This document shows positions 15,781 to 24,825 of a DNA stretch of 64,000 nt, in pieces (position 1 is the stretch's first letter; each line of letters begins with the position of its first letter). Below the pieces are notes generated by a model. It had not been told where the DNA came from. It made no database searches and saw only the letters and a list, made by a program, of their open reading frames with translations. This DNA is from Paenibacillus_AR sp051594765 (GTDB taxonomy: Bacteria > Bacillota > Bacilli > Paenibacillales > NBRC-103111). A program made the translations under genes and the position numbers. Location: contig NZ_JBPPGJ010000002.1 of the NCBI RefSeq assembly GCF_051594765.1, positions 62,001-126,000 of the forward strand, written 5' to 3'.

Positions 15781-18201
15781 TCAAGACGCCGTCGTCCGCC
15801 TGCGGAAATCCTCGATCTTCCGGGCATAGACGCCGGCCAGCGCCTCCGCCTGCGAGGCGGTTCCGGCATCCGCCACCACCCGGAACACGGGCTCGTCGCT
15901 GTCCGGCAATATCAAGGTCCACCCTTCCTCGTGGTAGACCTTGATCCCGTCGATCAGCTCCACCCGGGCGTCCCGGGTCTCCTCCATGAGGAAGCGCATC
16001 ACCTTGCCCTTGTCCTGCCAAGGGCAGTCCACCTTGCGCTTCGACAGGGCGAAGCTGGGCACGAGCGAGGTGAGACGGGACAGCCCGCAGCCTTCTCTGG
16101 CCCGAAACTCCATTAGACGCACCAGCATGTAGATACCGTCGAACCGGATATGGAAGCCCTCGCGCTCGCAGCCCTTCATGACGGATCGGACATCGGCCTT
16201 CGTCCGGATGACCTCCCGGTTATAGGCTTCGCCCAGCCGTTCCACAATGCCCGGCAGGTGGACCGGCACGTATACCGCTCCATCCTGCTCCTGGAGCTGC
16301 AGTAGAATCTGGAGCACCCCGAGCAGCTCCTCATCCACAGGGGTTCCCTTCTCGTCGATAAGATCCTTCAGCTGCCCGTTGGTGTCCAGCGAGACTCCGA
16401 GGTCGGCCCCCGTCAGCTGCACGATCCGGGCCAGGGACTCCCGGCTCCCTTCCGGATCCGCAATCTGTACCACCCGGCAGCCCAGCGACTCCAGGAGCTC
16501 GGGGATGACTCCCCGGTGGCTCCGGTAGCCGCACCGGATGACGACCGTGCAGCCCATGGAGCGGATCGCCTCCGCATCGACCATCCCCAAGAGATGCTCC
16601 CGGTACAGCAGATTCACGTCCGGTGCGGCCGTCCTGCAGCCGGTCTGCTCCGGTCGCACCCGCCGGCTCTCCTCCTGCATATAGGCCTGCTCCACCTTCC
16701 GAGCCAGACCGCCCTCCAGGAGCAGTCCGTTGCCGTCCAGAAGCTCGAACAGGTACATATCGCTCTCCCCCGCCCAAGCCCGGACCTGAATACCGGCAGA
16801 ATACTCCCCTGAGTACACGGCATGGCGGGTTACGGCCGAGGTGGCTGCACCGAAATCGTGGGTGTACATGCCGGAGGCATGAAGTCCTGCCCCCAGCGCG
16901 TCAGCCAGCATGGCCGCATACGGCGAGCCGTCATGACCGATGCCTACGGTCCGGCCCGGCACCAGAATCATGCTGAAAGCCTGGGCCAGCTTCGCGGCGA
17001 ATCCCACCGTGATCTCCCCGTGGCAGCTGCCCCTTACGCCCCAATGGCCGAACAAGGACCGTCGTCCCGTCTCTCCCCAAATCAGGGACTGATTCAACTG
17101 GCAGCTTTGGTCCACCGTTTTGCCGGGCCATATTTTGGCTCCATCCCGGATGATGCTTTTGCCGCCGATTCTGCTGTTGTCGCCTACGACCGCTCCTTCC
17201 TCCACCAGAGCCCCCGCCCCGACGACAGACTGCCTGCCCAGCACCGCTCCCTTCGCTTCGGCGTGAGCCTCCAGCACGGTCTGGCCCCAGAGCACCGACC
17301 GCTCCACGATGGCTTCCCGCATCAGCATGCTGCCGGCGCCAATCACCGAATACGCTCCGATCCGCACACCATCGTCCAGCACGCAATCCCGCCCGACGAA
17401 CGCAGGACCGCTCAGCACGGCGCTCCGTCCCGCCTGTACGCCTTCCCCGACCCACACCTTCGGCGCGACCTCCCGTCCCCGGATGGCCACCTTGACTTTT
17501 CCGTCCAGCATATCGATCTGCGTCTGCCTGTATTGGGCCAGATTGCCGATATCCGACCAGTAGCCCTCCGCCCGGTAGCCGTACATGGGCCGGTCCATCA
17601 TCAAGAGCATGGGGAACAGCTCCTTGCTGAAGTCGAACTCCATCCCCCGGTCGAAGCAGCGGAGCACCTCGGGCTCCAGAATGTAGATCCCCGTATTGAC
17701 CGTATCGCTGAATACCTCACCCCAGCCCGGCTTCTCCAGAAACCGCACCACCCGGTCCTTCGGGTCGGTCATCACCACCCCGAACTCCAGCGGAACATCA
17801 ACACGGGCCAGCACTAAAGTGGCGGTCGCACGCTTGGTCTTATGGAAGCGGACCGCCGCTCCCAGATCGTAATCCGTCAAGGCGTCTCCGCTTAGGACCA
17901 GGAACGTTTCGTCCAGGAATTCCTCCGCATTCTTCACGCTGCCGGCCGTCCCGAGAGGCGCTTCCTCCTCAAAATAATGCAGACGGACTCCGAATTCGCT
18001 TCCGTCTCCGAAATACCGCCGAATGACCTCCGGCAAATGCTGGACCGTCACGGCAATCTCGGTAATGCCATGGCGCTTCAAGAGCTCGATGGCGTACTCC
18101 ATGACGGGTTTGTCAAGCAGCGGCACCATGGGTTTCGGGACATTGCACGTCAACGGCCTAAGGCGGGTCCCCTTGCCACCGGCCATGATGACAGCTTTCA
18201 T
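15781..18201 (-). CDS. Sugar-phosphate nucleotidyltransferase fused to a degenerate phosphomannomutase-like domain
   Basis: An 806-residue protein. Residues 1-235 are a nucleotidyltransferase with the nucleotide loop AGGKGTRLRPLT and LSGDALTDYDL, typical of mannose-1-phosphate guanylyltransferases. Residues 245-370 are left-handed beta-helix hexapeptide repeats. Residues 385-800 resemble phosphoglucomutase/phosphomannomutase, ending in GWTLILPDSDEPVFRVVAD, the domain-IV phosphate loop. The phosphoserine loop (TASHNP) reads YSGEYSAG at 463-470 and the DxDxDR metal loop reads SLDTNGQ, so mutase activity is unlikely. This degenerate layout recurs in homologues and may be regulatory. Start at 18201 follows AAGGAGGAGGAG. 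Probably provides NDP-mannose or a similar donor for surface glycans. Confidence 0.88.
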   Translation of the reverse strand: MKAVIMAGGKGTRLRPLTCNVPKPMVPLLDKPVMEYAIELLKRHGITEIAVTVQHLPEVIRRYFGDGSEFGVRLHYFEEEAPLGTAGSVKNAEEFLDETFLVLSGDALTDYDLGAAVRFHKTKRATATLVLARVDVPLEFGVVMTDPKDRVVRFLEKPGWGEVFSDTVNTGIYILEPEVLRCFDRGMEFDFSKELFPMLLMMDRPMYGYRAEGYWSDIGNLAQYRQTQIDMLDGKVKVAIRGREVAPKVWVGEGVQAGRSAVLSGPAFVGRDCVLDDGVRIGAYSVIGAGSMLMREAIVERSVLWGQTVLEAHAEAKGAVLGRQSVVGAGALVEEGAVVGDNSRIGGKSIIRDGAKIWPGKTVDQSCQLNQSLIWGETGRRSLFGHWGVRGSCHGEITVGFAAKLAQAFSMILVPGRTVGIGHDGSPYAAMLADALGAGLHASGMYTHDFGAATSAVTRHAVYSGEYSAGIQVRAWAGESDMYLFELLDGNGLLLEGGLARKVEQAYMQEESRRVRPEQTGCRTAAPDVNLLYREHLLGMVDAEAIRSMGCTVVIRCGYRSHRGVIPELLESLGCRVVQIADPEGSRESLARIVQLTGADLGVSLDTNGQLKDLIDEKGTPVDEELLGVLQILLQLQEQDGAVYVPVHLPGIVERLGEAYNREVIRTKADVRSVMKGCEREGFHIRFDGIYMLVRLMEFRAREGCGLSRLTSLVPSFALSKRKVDCPWQDKGKVMRFLMEETRDARVELIDGIKVYHEEGWTLILPDSDEPVFRVVADAGTASQAEALAGVYARKIEDFRRRTTAS

Positions 18202-18421
18202 ACAGCTCTCCTCCTCCTTACGGCTAAGTCCGCATTTCTTGCCCGGATCAGTCGCCGGCAGTCCGGTAGCGCTATGTATCCCGACTTCACTCCTTCCGGT
18301 CCGGCCGTTCCTTCCTGCAACAGATGTACCGTTTCGTCGGATGATCCGCCCATTCCCTAACGGGTTCATAATAGTTTATGCGGCCCCGGGCGGCGCATGT
18401 CGATTTGGGTCATGCTCCTAC

Positions 18422-18454
18422 AAAAAATAACCCTGCCGGCTCACCCGGCAGGGT
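18422..18454 (-). terminator. Intrinsic terminator of the GH15-like gene
   Basis: ACCCTGCCGG (18430-18439) pairs with CCGGCAGGGT (18445-18454). On the minus strand TATTTTTTG follows. It begins 17 nt after the stop at 18471. Confidence 0.9.
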
Positions 18455-18470
18455 CCTTCCATCGGACGGT

Positions 18471-19544
18471 TCAGAAGCCGCCGACGGCATCCATATCCAT
18501 CTCGTCCAGCGCTTCCTTCGCCAGAATGTACATGGCGCTGCTCCAACCGAGCGGCGTGTTCGGATTCGGCACGTCAGTGCCGCTATAATACAGCTCCGGC
18601 AGCACGCCCGGCTTCACCATCACGTCCTCCGTCCATTCCAGATATTGGCGGGCCCGGTTCTCATTGCCCAGCTCCAGGTGACACAGGGCCAGCCAGGGCA
18701 GACCGAAGGTCCACTCCGCCTCCGTGCCGATATAGCGCTCCCGGGGCAGACCGCGGCCGAACTGCTCCTCCAGCGTGCTGTAGTAGCTGTCTCCCTCATA
18801 ACGAATGACACCCCGGGACCGCAGCAGGCGGGATTCCACACGCTGGACGATTCGCCGGCCCTCCTCCCCCGTATGGATACGGTACGGATAGATCAAGCTC
18901 AGTTGAGCCAAATCCGAAGACTTGTCGCGGCTTTCCCTGGGGAACAAGTCCTTAAGGGATCGGCGGCCCCGCTCGATGAGCTCCTCCGGCACCCGCGCCA
19001 GCCCCAGCCTCTTGAGCTTCTCTAGACCGGCTACGCAGGCTCCCACGGAGGAGGCGTGCACCTCCCGCCATTCCTCCCACATCCCGTTGTCGGGATCCTG
19101 CCAATATTCTACATTCGCCAGATAATCGACCAGCTTCTGCAGGATCTCCCGGTCTTTCCGGTCCCGGAGCATCCGCTTCCGCTGCTCGGTTCCTGCCCCG
19201 ATGCCGAACAGAAAGGCTCCGATCATATCGTGCTGCACATGGCCCCATTCCACCTCGTGGATCTCCCTGACATCCTCCGCCGTATAGCGGGCGTGCAGAT
19301 ATTCCCATTCCGCCTGCGGCCTCTGACGGCACGCAATATCCAGCTTCCATTCGTATTCCTTGAATAAGTCCAGCAATCTATGGTAGGTGCGTTCGAATTT
19401 GACGCTGCGTTTGTTGAGATACGGCAAGGACATATAGACGCTGTCACGAATCCAGACGTAGCGATAATGTTCCGAGGGGCTCGCCACGTACAGCCCATGG
19501 TGTTTGCGCAGACGGTCCAACACTTCGTAGCTCTCCAGCAACAT
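18471..19544 (-). CDS. GH15-like glycoside hydrolase (glucoamylase/phosphorylase-kinase-alpha fold)
   Basis: A 357-residue (alpha/alpha)6-barrel protein of the GH15 type. RYVWIRDSVYMSLPYL near residue 29 is the conserved early block of the family (YxWxRDxxxxxxxL), DNGMWEEWREVHASSVGACVAG near residue 152 (DNGMWEEWREVHASS) carries the likely catalytic glutamate, and TEAEWTFGLPWLAL and LGWSSAMYI follow. It is shorter than secreted glucoamylases (about 600-700 residues), has no signal peptide and lacks the N-terminal beta domain, so it acts inside the cell, perhaps on glucosides or trehalose. An inverted repeat, AACCGTTA-N8-TAACGGTT, lies about 33 nt upstream of the start and could be its operator. 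Confidence 0.82.
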   Translation of the reverse strand: MLLESYEVLDRLRKHHGLYVASPSEHYRYVWIRDSVYMSLPYLNKRSVKFERTYHRLLDLFKEYEWKLDIACRQRPQAEWEYLHARYTAEDVREIHEVEWGHVQHDMIGAFLFGIGAGTEQRKRMLRDRKDREILQKLVDYLANVEYWQDPDNGMWEEWREVHASSVGACVAGLEKLKRLGLARVPEELIERGRRSLKDLFPRESRDKSSDLAQLSLIYPYRIHTGEEGRRIVQRVESRLLRSRGVIRYEGDSYYSTLEEQFGRGLPRERYIGTEAEWTFGLPWLALCHLELGNENRARQYLEWTEDVMVKPGVLPELYYSGTDVPNPNTPLGWSSAMYILAKEALDEMDMDAVGGF

Positions 19545-19576
19545 ATCGTTTCCTCCCTTGTTCGCGCCCAGTTTAG

Positions 19577-19600
19577 AACCGTTACAGGATGATAACGGTT
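19577..19600. promoter_or_regulatory. Palindrome AACCGTTA-N8-TAACGGTT upstream of the GH15-like gene
   Basis: A perfect 8-bp inverted repeat with an 8-bp spacer, 33 nt upstream of the GH15-like start. The AT-rich sequence beyond it contains a TATAGT on the minus strand. Its arm shares the AACCGTTA core with the repeats at 56969-57151. Confidence 0.5.
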
Positions 19601-19778
19601 ACTATATTATGTGCAGCATTTGTCGGATATGTCCCTTTTTTGGGCGATTGCCCACATGCTGTCGAAGGGGCTGGGGAACGTGGAGGAGCCGTAAACGCAG
19701 CAAACCCCCGATAAGGTCTGCAGCAGGCGCTGCCGGCCCTTCTCAGGGGTTATTGGGGTATGGTACACGGTTTTTTTG

Positions 19779-20084
19779 TCAAATGACCGCCTCGTCTGTG
19801 CCGTAGTCCGATTGGCTGTTCCATTCGGCCATCAGGGTCCGCACCCGTTTTTTCTGGTTGCTTTCCCATTCCCGAACCGGGTCGGTCACAACCCGAACGT
19901 TGGATTCCGTCTCCCGGATATCGTCCCATAAGCATTCCACTCCGCTGCCTCCCGCGTCACCGTTCAACATCCGGCACCCGCTGCAATACTGCTCCCGGTG
20001 CGCCTCGTCAAACGTGACGATCCGGTTGCGGAGACAGCAATAGATGTGACCGTTTCCGTCCGGAATATTGATATGATTGATCAT
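19779..20084 (-). CDS. Small cysteine-rich protein, function unknown
   Basis: A 101-residue protein that starts MINHINIPDGNGHIYCCLRN. Its five cysteines occur as CC at 16-17, CxxC in YCSGC at 36-39 and one in VECLWDD, suggesting a metal site. I do not recognise a family. The ATG at 20084 has AAGGAGG 9 nt upstream; a frame open to 20243 has no better start. It is divergent from the SRAP gene, with 127 nt between the two starts. The C-terminal half is charged and rich in tryptophan and arginine. Confidence 0.72.
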   Translation of the reverse strand: MINHINIPDGNGHIYCCLRNRIVTFDEAHREQYCSGCRMLNGDAGGSGVECLWDDIRETESNVRVVTDPVREWESNQKKRVRTLMAEWNSQSDYGTDEAVI

Positions 20085-20211
20085 CGGCATCCTCCTCCTT
20101 AGCCAAAACTCGTCTTGCGATTGCGGATACCGATCATTATATGCGAGAATATTTAAGAATGTGCTCGATTGCTGTCCCAATGTACCGAAGAAAAAACGGG
20201 AGGGTTCGACG

Positions 20212-20904
20212 ATGTGCGGTCGTTTCAGCATTACGGTGACCATCGAGGAGCTGATGGAGCGGTTCCTGCTCGAGCATTACCCCGATGATATTATATACAC
20301 CCCCCGGTATAATGCCGCCCCGGGCCAGCCGGTTCCGGCCATCCTCGCCCACGAGGGGGTGAACCGGCTGGGACCGCTGAAGTGGGGGCTCGTTCCCTCC
20401 TGGTCCAAGGAGGAGAAGCCCCGCTTCCCCACCTTCAACGCTAAGGCGGAGACGCTCCTGGAGAAGGCCTCCTTCCGGCTGCCCTTCGAGCGCAAGCGCT
20501 GCCTCATTCCGGCGGACGGCTTCTACGAATGGCAGGCCTTGCCAGACGGGAACAAACGCCCCATGCGGATCGTGCTGAAGAAGCGCGGACTGTTCGCTAT
20601 GGCCGGGCTGTACGACACCTGGACCGCGCCGGACGGACGCAAGGTGTCCAGCTGTACCGTCATCACAACGGAGCCCAACCAGCTGATGTCCGGCATCCAC
20701 AACCGGATGCCGGTGATTTTACGGCCGGAGGATGAAGCGTTCTGGCTGGACCGCAGCCGCTTCGACCCGGAGCGCCTGCAGCGCCTGCTCGTGCCGTATG
20801 CGGACGGGGAGCTGGAAGCCTATCCGGTCCACCCCGACGTCGGCAGCGTGAAGAACGATTGGCCCGGGCTGATCGAGCCCTATTCGGCGGACGGCATCGC
20901 CTGA
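20212..20904 (+). CDS. SRAP domain protein (YedK/HMCES family)
   Basis: A 230-residue SOS-response-associated peptidase-like protein. It starts MCGRFSI, so Cys2 becomes N-terminal after methionine removal; this residue forms a covalent DNA-protein crosslink with abasic sites in the family. Other conserved residues are YNAAPGQPVP (Asn), GFYEWQ (Glu) and GIHNRMPV (His). It protects abasic sites in single-stranded DNA. GGGAGGG lies 7 nt before ATG. A strong terminator lies between it and the convergent GH43 gene. Confidence 0.94.
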   Translation: MCGRFSITVTIEELMERFLLEHYPDDIIYTPRYNAAPGQPVPAILAHEGVNRLGPLKWGLVPSWSKEEKPRFPTFNAKAETLLEKASFRLPFERKRCLIPADGFYEWQALPDGNKRPMRIVLKKRGLFAMAGLYDTWTAPDGRKVSSCTVITTEPNQLMSGIHNRMPVILRPEDEAFWLDRSRFDPERLQRLLVPYADGELEAYPVHPDVGSVKNDWPGLIEPYSADGIA

Positions 20905-20993
20905 GCAAGGGGCCGTGCGGCGGGGCCGGCGAGGACGGGCCGATTGGCTGATGGAGCTCGACTCCCGTCTCCCGTACCTTCGGATCAGACATA

Positions 20994-21034
20994 CGGCAAA
21001 AACCCCCGATGCTGAAGCTCGGGGGTTTTTGCCG
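20994..21034. terminator. Bidirectional terminator between the SRAP gene and GH43
   Basis: A 16-bp perfect palindrome arm: CGGCAAAAACCCCCGA (20994-21009) and TCGGGGGTTTTTGCCG (21019-21034). It gives a GC-rich stem followed by T5 on either strand and sits between two convergent stops. Confidence 0.9.
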
Positions 21035-21043
21035 TTATGGCTG

Positions 21044-22651
21044 TCAATCCAACGGCTGGTACTCGAAGTAGTCGAAGTCCGCATAGCTGCCGCTAGCTTC
21101 TCCGTTGCCGCTGGCATACATGCCCAGAATGGCAGCCGTGAAGCCGCCGGCTACGTCGGTGGACAAGAGGGTGCCGTCCGCCTGCTCGAAGAGCGGGATC
21201 CAGGCCTCCGGCTCCACCGCATAGTAGAAGCCGTAGCTTTGGCCGATCGCCTCCACCTTCAGATACAACCGGCGTTGGCGGCCGGGCTCGACCGCATGCT
21301 CCGCAAGCACCGTATCCACGGCGGCCCGGCGTTCCGTCAGGCGGAGCACCTGCACTCCGTCCCGCAGGGTCAGCTCGAAGCGGTAATGGAAGTCCGTGCT
21401 CTGCAGCAGCACGAGGCCCGCCGTTTCCCGCTCCGACTGCGGAGTGAAATCCAGGGCGGTCCGCGCGGCGAACGCCATGTGCTCCTGCCGCCGCCCGACG
21501 AAGGCCGGGTTGGCGGTGTCTGCCAAGGATTCTGGCTTCAGCCGGAGCCGTAGATGGCCCGGACGCTCCGTTAACGACCAGAATTCGCCCCTCGGCGTCC
21601 GGATGAACAGCCACTGGTGGCCGAGCCGCTCCGAGTCGAAGTGCTCGCAGGCCGGCAAGGACGGGAAACGGTGCTCCGGCAGATTGGGACGCCTCTCGAG
21701 GAGCTCCACCTTCCCGACTCCCGGATTCACCACCGGCCAGCCCTCCTCCCAGGCCACCGGCACCAGGAAGGTTTCCCGGCCCAGATTCCGGTAAGGTCCG
21801 CCGTAAGGCCGCGAGCCGAGACACACCATCCACCACTCGCCGTTCTGAGTCTCCACCAGATCCGCATGCCCTACGTTGGTGATGGGGTGGCGATGTCCCA
21901 GGTGGCGGTGGGTCAGGATCGGATTCATTTTGCAGCCCTCGTAGGGACCGGTGATGCTCTCGCTCCGGGCGATGGTGACGGAGTGGGTATGGCCCGTTCC
22001 TCCCTCGGCTATCAGGAGATAATACCAGCCGTCGATCTTGTACAGATGCGGCCCTTCCTGCGCATGGATGAACTTCATCGCGCCATCCCACAGACTGAAC
22101 TTCGGCCCCGTGAGCCGCTGCTCCTTCAGGTCCAGCTCCTGCATCCAGATCTCCATATGCTTCGGATACTGCTGTCCGGCCGGCGGCTGGCGGTTGGCCA
22201 TGACGTAGCATTTGCCGTCGTCGAAGAAGAGCGAGGAATCGATGCCCGGGGCTTCGGGCAGCCAGACCGGATCAGACCAGGGGCCGGCCGGATCGGCTGC
22301 TGTGACGTAGAAATTGCGCCGGGCTCCCGTCACACTCTCGACGAAGGTCGTGATCATGTAGAAGGTTCCTTCATGGTACCGGATGGTGGCGGCATAGATT
22401 CCCTTGGAGCATGGAGTACCGTCCAGATCCAGCTGGGAGGGCCGGTCCAGTACATTGCCGATCTGTCTCCAATACACCAGATCCTTGCTGTGATAGATCG
22501 GCACGCCCGGAAAATACTCGAACGTGGATGTCACCAGATAATAATCGTCTCCCACGCGGCAGACGGATGGGTCGGCATTGAAGCCGGGAATGACGGGATT
22601 TCGGAACAAAGTGGTTTCGCCGGGGGAAGTCCCCTGGGGTCGGTTGTGCAC
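21044..22651 (-). CDS. GH43 family beta-xylosidase/arabinofuranosidase
   Basis: A 535-residue glycoside hydrolase of family 43. Residues 15-330 are the five-blade propeller: NPVIPGFNADPSVCRVGDDYY carries the catalytic base (Asp in NADPS), IDSSLFFDDG the pKa-modulating Asp, and AQEGPHLYKIDGWYYL the catalytic acid Glu. A C-terminal beta-sandwich (from about 345) is the module found in GH43 beta-xylosidases. There is no signal peptide, so it cleaves xylo-oligosaccharides after uptake. Start is GTG at 22651 with AAGGAG 13 nt upstream, longer than ideal. It fits functionally with xylA/xylR at 35-38 kb but is not linked to them. Confidence 0.9.
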   Translation of the reverse strand: MHNRPQGTSPGETTLFRNPVIPGFNADPSVCRVGDDYYLVTSTFEYFPGVPIYHSKDLVYWRQIGNVLDRPSQLDLDGTPCSKGIYAATIRYHEGTFYMITTFVESVTGARRNFYVTAADPAGPWSDPVWLPEAPGIDSSLFFDDGKCYVMANRQPPAGQQYPKHMEIWMQELDLKEQRLTGPKFSLWDGAMKFIHAQEGPHLYKIDGWYYLLIAEGGTGHTHSVTIARSESITGPYEGCKMNPILTHRHLGHRHPITNVGHADLVETQNGEWWMVCLGSRPYGGPYRNLGRETFLVPVAWEEGWPVVNPGVGKVELLERRPNLPEHRFPSLPACEHFDSERLGHQWLFIRTPRGEFWSLTERPGHLRLRLKPESLADTANPAFVGRRQEHMAFAARTALDFTPQSERETAGLVLLQSTDFHYRFELTLRDGVQVLRLTERRAAVDTVLAEHAVEPGRQRRLYLKVEAIGQSYGFYYAVEPEAWIPLFEQADGTLLSTDVAGGFTAAILGMYASGNGEASGSYADFDYFEYQPLD

Positions 22652-22980
22652 GGGTTCGGTTCATCTCCTTTATGACTAAGCTACTACAAGCAAGTATAGA
22701 GCATGATTCATGCCATTTCTTGCTCCGGAATTGTTTGATTGGCTTTTTATTATACTTGTATGTCTTCTATACCCCATTTCCCTTCAGCAATCTATGTAAG
22801 GTGCTTCCTTGCCGTAAGGTACAGCGGCAGCTATGCCTCTGAAAAGGCCAGCTGCCGCGTTATCTTCTATGCGGTGTCGGATGTCCGGGTGTCCGAGCCT
22901 TCGCGCTTTCGTGCTTTCGTGTGTTCGTACATTCAGGTGTTCAGGCACCTTTCCCCTTTCACTTACGTCCTTGCATCCGG
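22652..22980. other. Intergenic region upstream of GH43
   Basis: No gene is seen. The minus-strand -10 TATACT (22693-22698 on the plus strand) lies 42 nt upstream of the GH43 start and is flanked by the perfect palindrome GCATGATTCATGC (22701-22713), which overlaps the -35 to -10 spacer. A second long hairpin, GCGGCAGCT/AGCTGCCGC with inner GCCT/AGGC (22824-22858), has no T-run. Confidence 0.6.
22693..22713 (-). promoter_or_regulatory. GH43 promoter -10 with adjacent 13-bp palindrome
   Basis: TATACT reads on the minus strand at 22698-22693. Two base pairs upstream lies GCATGATTCATGC, a perfect palindrome placed where a repressor would block RNA polymerase. No clear -35 is visible. Confidence 0.5.
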
Positions 22981-24825
22981 TTAGCCGCCCCCAGCCACAC
23001 CATCCGCCGCTGGAGCGAATTGCGTGTGGTAGAGCCGGGCATAGAGGCCCTCCCGCGCCAAGAGCTCCCGGTGGCTTCCTTCCTCGACCAGCCGGCCCTC
23101 CTCCAGCACCAGAATCCGGTCCGCCGCCAGGATCGTAGAGAGCCGGTGGGCGATGACGAGAGTGGTCCGGCCCTCCATCAGACGTTCCAGAGCGGCCTGG
23201 ACATAGGCCTCAGACTCGGAATCCAGATGGGACGTAGCCTCGTCCAGCACGAGAATGGCCGGGTCCTTCAGGATGGCCCGGGCGATGGCAAGCCGCTGTC
23301 TCTCACCGCCGGACAGCCGGTGTCCCCGCTCCCCCACCATCGTATCGTAGCCTTGGGGCAGTGCTGCAATCCGCTCATGAATGTAGGCGTCGCGGCAGGC
23401 CTGCATCATCTCCGCCTCCGTGGCATCCGGCCTGGCAAAAAGCAGGTTGTCCCGGATGCTCGCATGGAACAGGAAGGAATCCTGCGTCACGAAGGCCATC
23501 TGCCTGCGCAGGGAAGCTTGGGTGACGGCGCGGATATCGGTCCCGTCCACCAGGACGAAGCCTTCCGTCGGATCGTGAAGGCGGGCCAGCATCCCGATCA
23601 GAGTGGATTTGCCCGCGCCGCTGGGGCCGACTACGGCCACCAGCTCTCCAGGCTCCGCCCGGAAGCTGACGCCGCGCAGCGCATGCTCCCCCTTGCCGTA
23701 GGCGAAGGAAACCGCCCGGTATTCGATGCGGCCTTGCGCCGCAGGCAGCTCTCCCGCATCCGGCGCATCCGTGATGTCCGGCTTCATATCCATGTATTCG
23801 AACAGCCGCTTGAAGATGCCCATGGCCGTCGCCACTTCCACATGGAGATTGAGCAGGGTGGAGATGGGGCCGTACAAGCGTCCCACATAGAAGACGAAGG
23901 CGATGATGCCCCCCAGGGTCAAGGTTCCGTGCATCACGCCGAGACCGCCGTACAGGAAGATGATGGCCGTCCCCAGAGGAGCCAGCACGCTGATCGCCAT
24001 ATTGTACCACCGGCCGACGAGATTGAGCCGGAGCTCCAGCTCCATGACGTGCTCGTTCAGGTCCGTGAAGCGCCGCTCCTGGACCTCCTCGCGGCCGAAG
24101 AGCCGGGTCAGGAGCGCGCCGGATACACCGAAGATGTCGCCCAGCATGGAGGACATGTCGCCCTTGACCCGCTGGGCCTCGCCGCGCAGCCGCTTGCGGG
24201 TGTCCGATACCTTGCGGACCGGCAGGATGAAGAGCGGCAGCACGACCATCGAGAGGAGGGCCAGCGTCCAATCCAGCCGGAACAGAATGACCGCCGTGGT
24301 GGCCACGATGACCACCTGGGTCAAGGCATTGACCACCGTACCGGTCACGACGCCCTGTACGGCCTGGACGTCACCGGTCAGCCGCTGGATGACCTCCCCG
24401 GACCGGGCGTGGGTGAAGAAGGCCATGGCCTGGCGCTGCAGATTGGCGAACAGACGGTGCCGCAGGTCCCGCATGACGCTTTGCCCCACCTTATTGTTCA
24501 GGTGGTTCTGCCAGACGCCGAGCAGCCCGGCCGCAAGCGGCAGCAGCACCATAAGCAGCGCCATCTGGTACAGATCCCGGCGGCTGCCCTCCGGAATGGC
24601 GTGGTCGATGATCTCCCGCATGACGAGGGGCGGGAACAGCCCGATCACAGCGGACAGCACCGCCAAGACCAGGATTCCGGACAGCTTCTTCACATACGGC
24701 CGGAACAGCCGCACTGCTCTGCCCCATTCCGCATCCCTCCACTTCACCTTGGGCGCGTTCGGATCGGACGACAGCCGTCCCCCCATTCCCATGCCGCCTC
24801 CGCCCATTGGGCCTCCGTGTCTCAT
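22981..24825 (-). CDS. ABC exporter, fused permease and ATPase
   Basis: A half-transporter of about 614 residues. Six membrane helices occupy roughly residues 40-330, after an N-terminal Gly/Met-rich stretch (GGPMGGGGMGMGG). The ATPase from 365 on has Walker A VGPSGAGKST, Q-loop FVTQDSFLF, signature RLSGGERQRLAIARAI, Walker B ILVLDEATSHLD and switch IAHRLST. Such homodimeric exporters move drugs, peptides or lipids. The start at 24825 is chosen for GGGGGAA about 8 nt upstream; an earlier ATG at 24918 or 24864 is possible. It is divergent from a LacI regulator, which may control it. Confidence 0.9.
   Translation of the reverse strand: MRHGGPMGGGGMGMGGRLSSDPNAPKVKWRDAEWGRAVRLFRPYVKKLSGILVLAVLSAVIGLFPPLVMREIIDHAIPEGSRRDLYQMALLMVLLPLAAGLLGVWQNHLNNKVGQSVMRDLRHRLFANLQRQAMAFFTHARSGEVIQRLTGDVQAVQGVVTGTVVNALTQVVIVATTAVILFRLDWTLALLSMVVLPLFILPVRKVSDTRKRLRGEAQRVKGDMSSMLGDIFGVSGALLTRLFGREEVQERRFTDLNEHVMELELRLNLVGRWYNMAISVLAPLGTAIIFLYGGLGVMHGTLTLGGIIAFVFYVGRLYGPISTLLNLHVEVATAMGIFKRLFEYMDMKPDITDAPDAGELPAAQGRIEYRAVSFAYGKGEHALRGVSFRAEPGELVAVVGPSGAGKSTLIGMLARLHDPTEGFVLVDGTDIRAVTQASLRRQMAFVTQDSFLFHASIRDNLLFARPDATEAEMMQACRDAYIHERIAALPQGYDTMVGERGHRLSGGERQRLAIARAILKDPAILVLDEATSHLDSESEAYVQAALERLMEGRTTLVIAHRLSTILAADRILVLEEGRLVEEGSHRELLAREGLYARLYHTQFAPAADGVAGGG

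Noticed and set aside
18202..18369. N-terminal extension of the nucleotidyltransferase gene up to 18369
   Set aside because: The extension is unlike the family and lacks a ribosome binding site, whereas 18201 has AAGGAGGAGGAG and gives the normal MKAVIMAGGKG start.
22824..22858. Terminator of the ABC exporter
   Set aside because: The hairpin is strong, but there is no T-run on either strand and it lies more than 120 nt beyond the stop codon.
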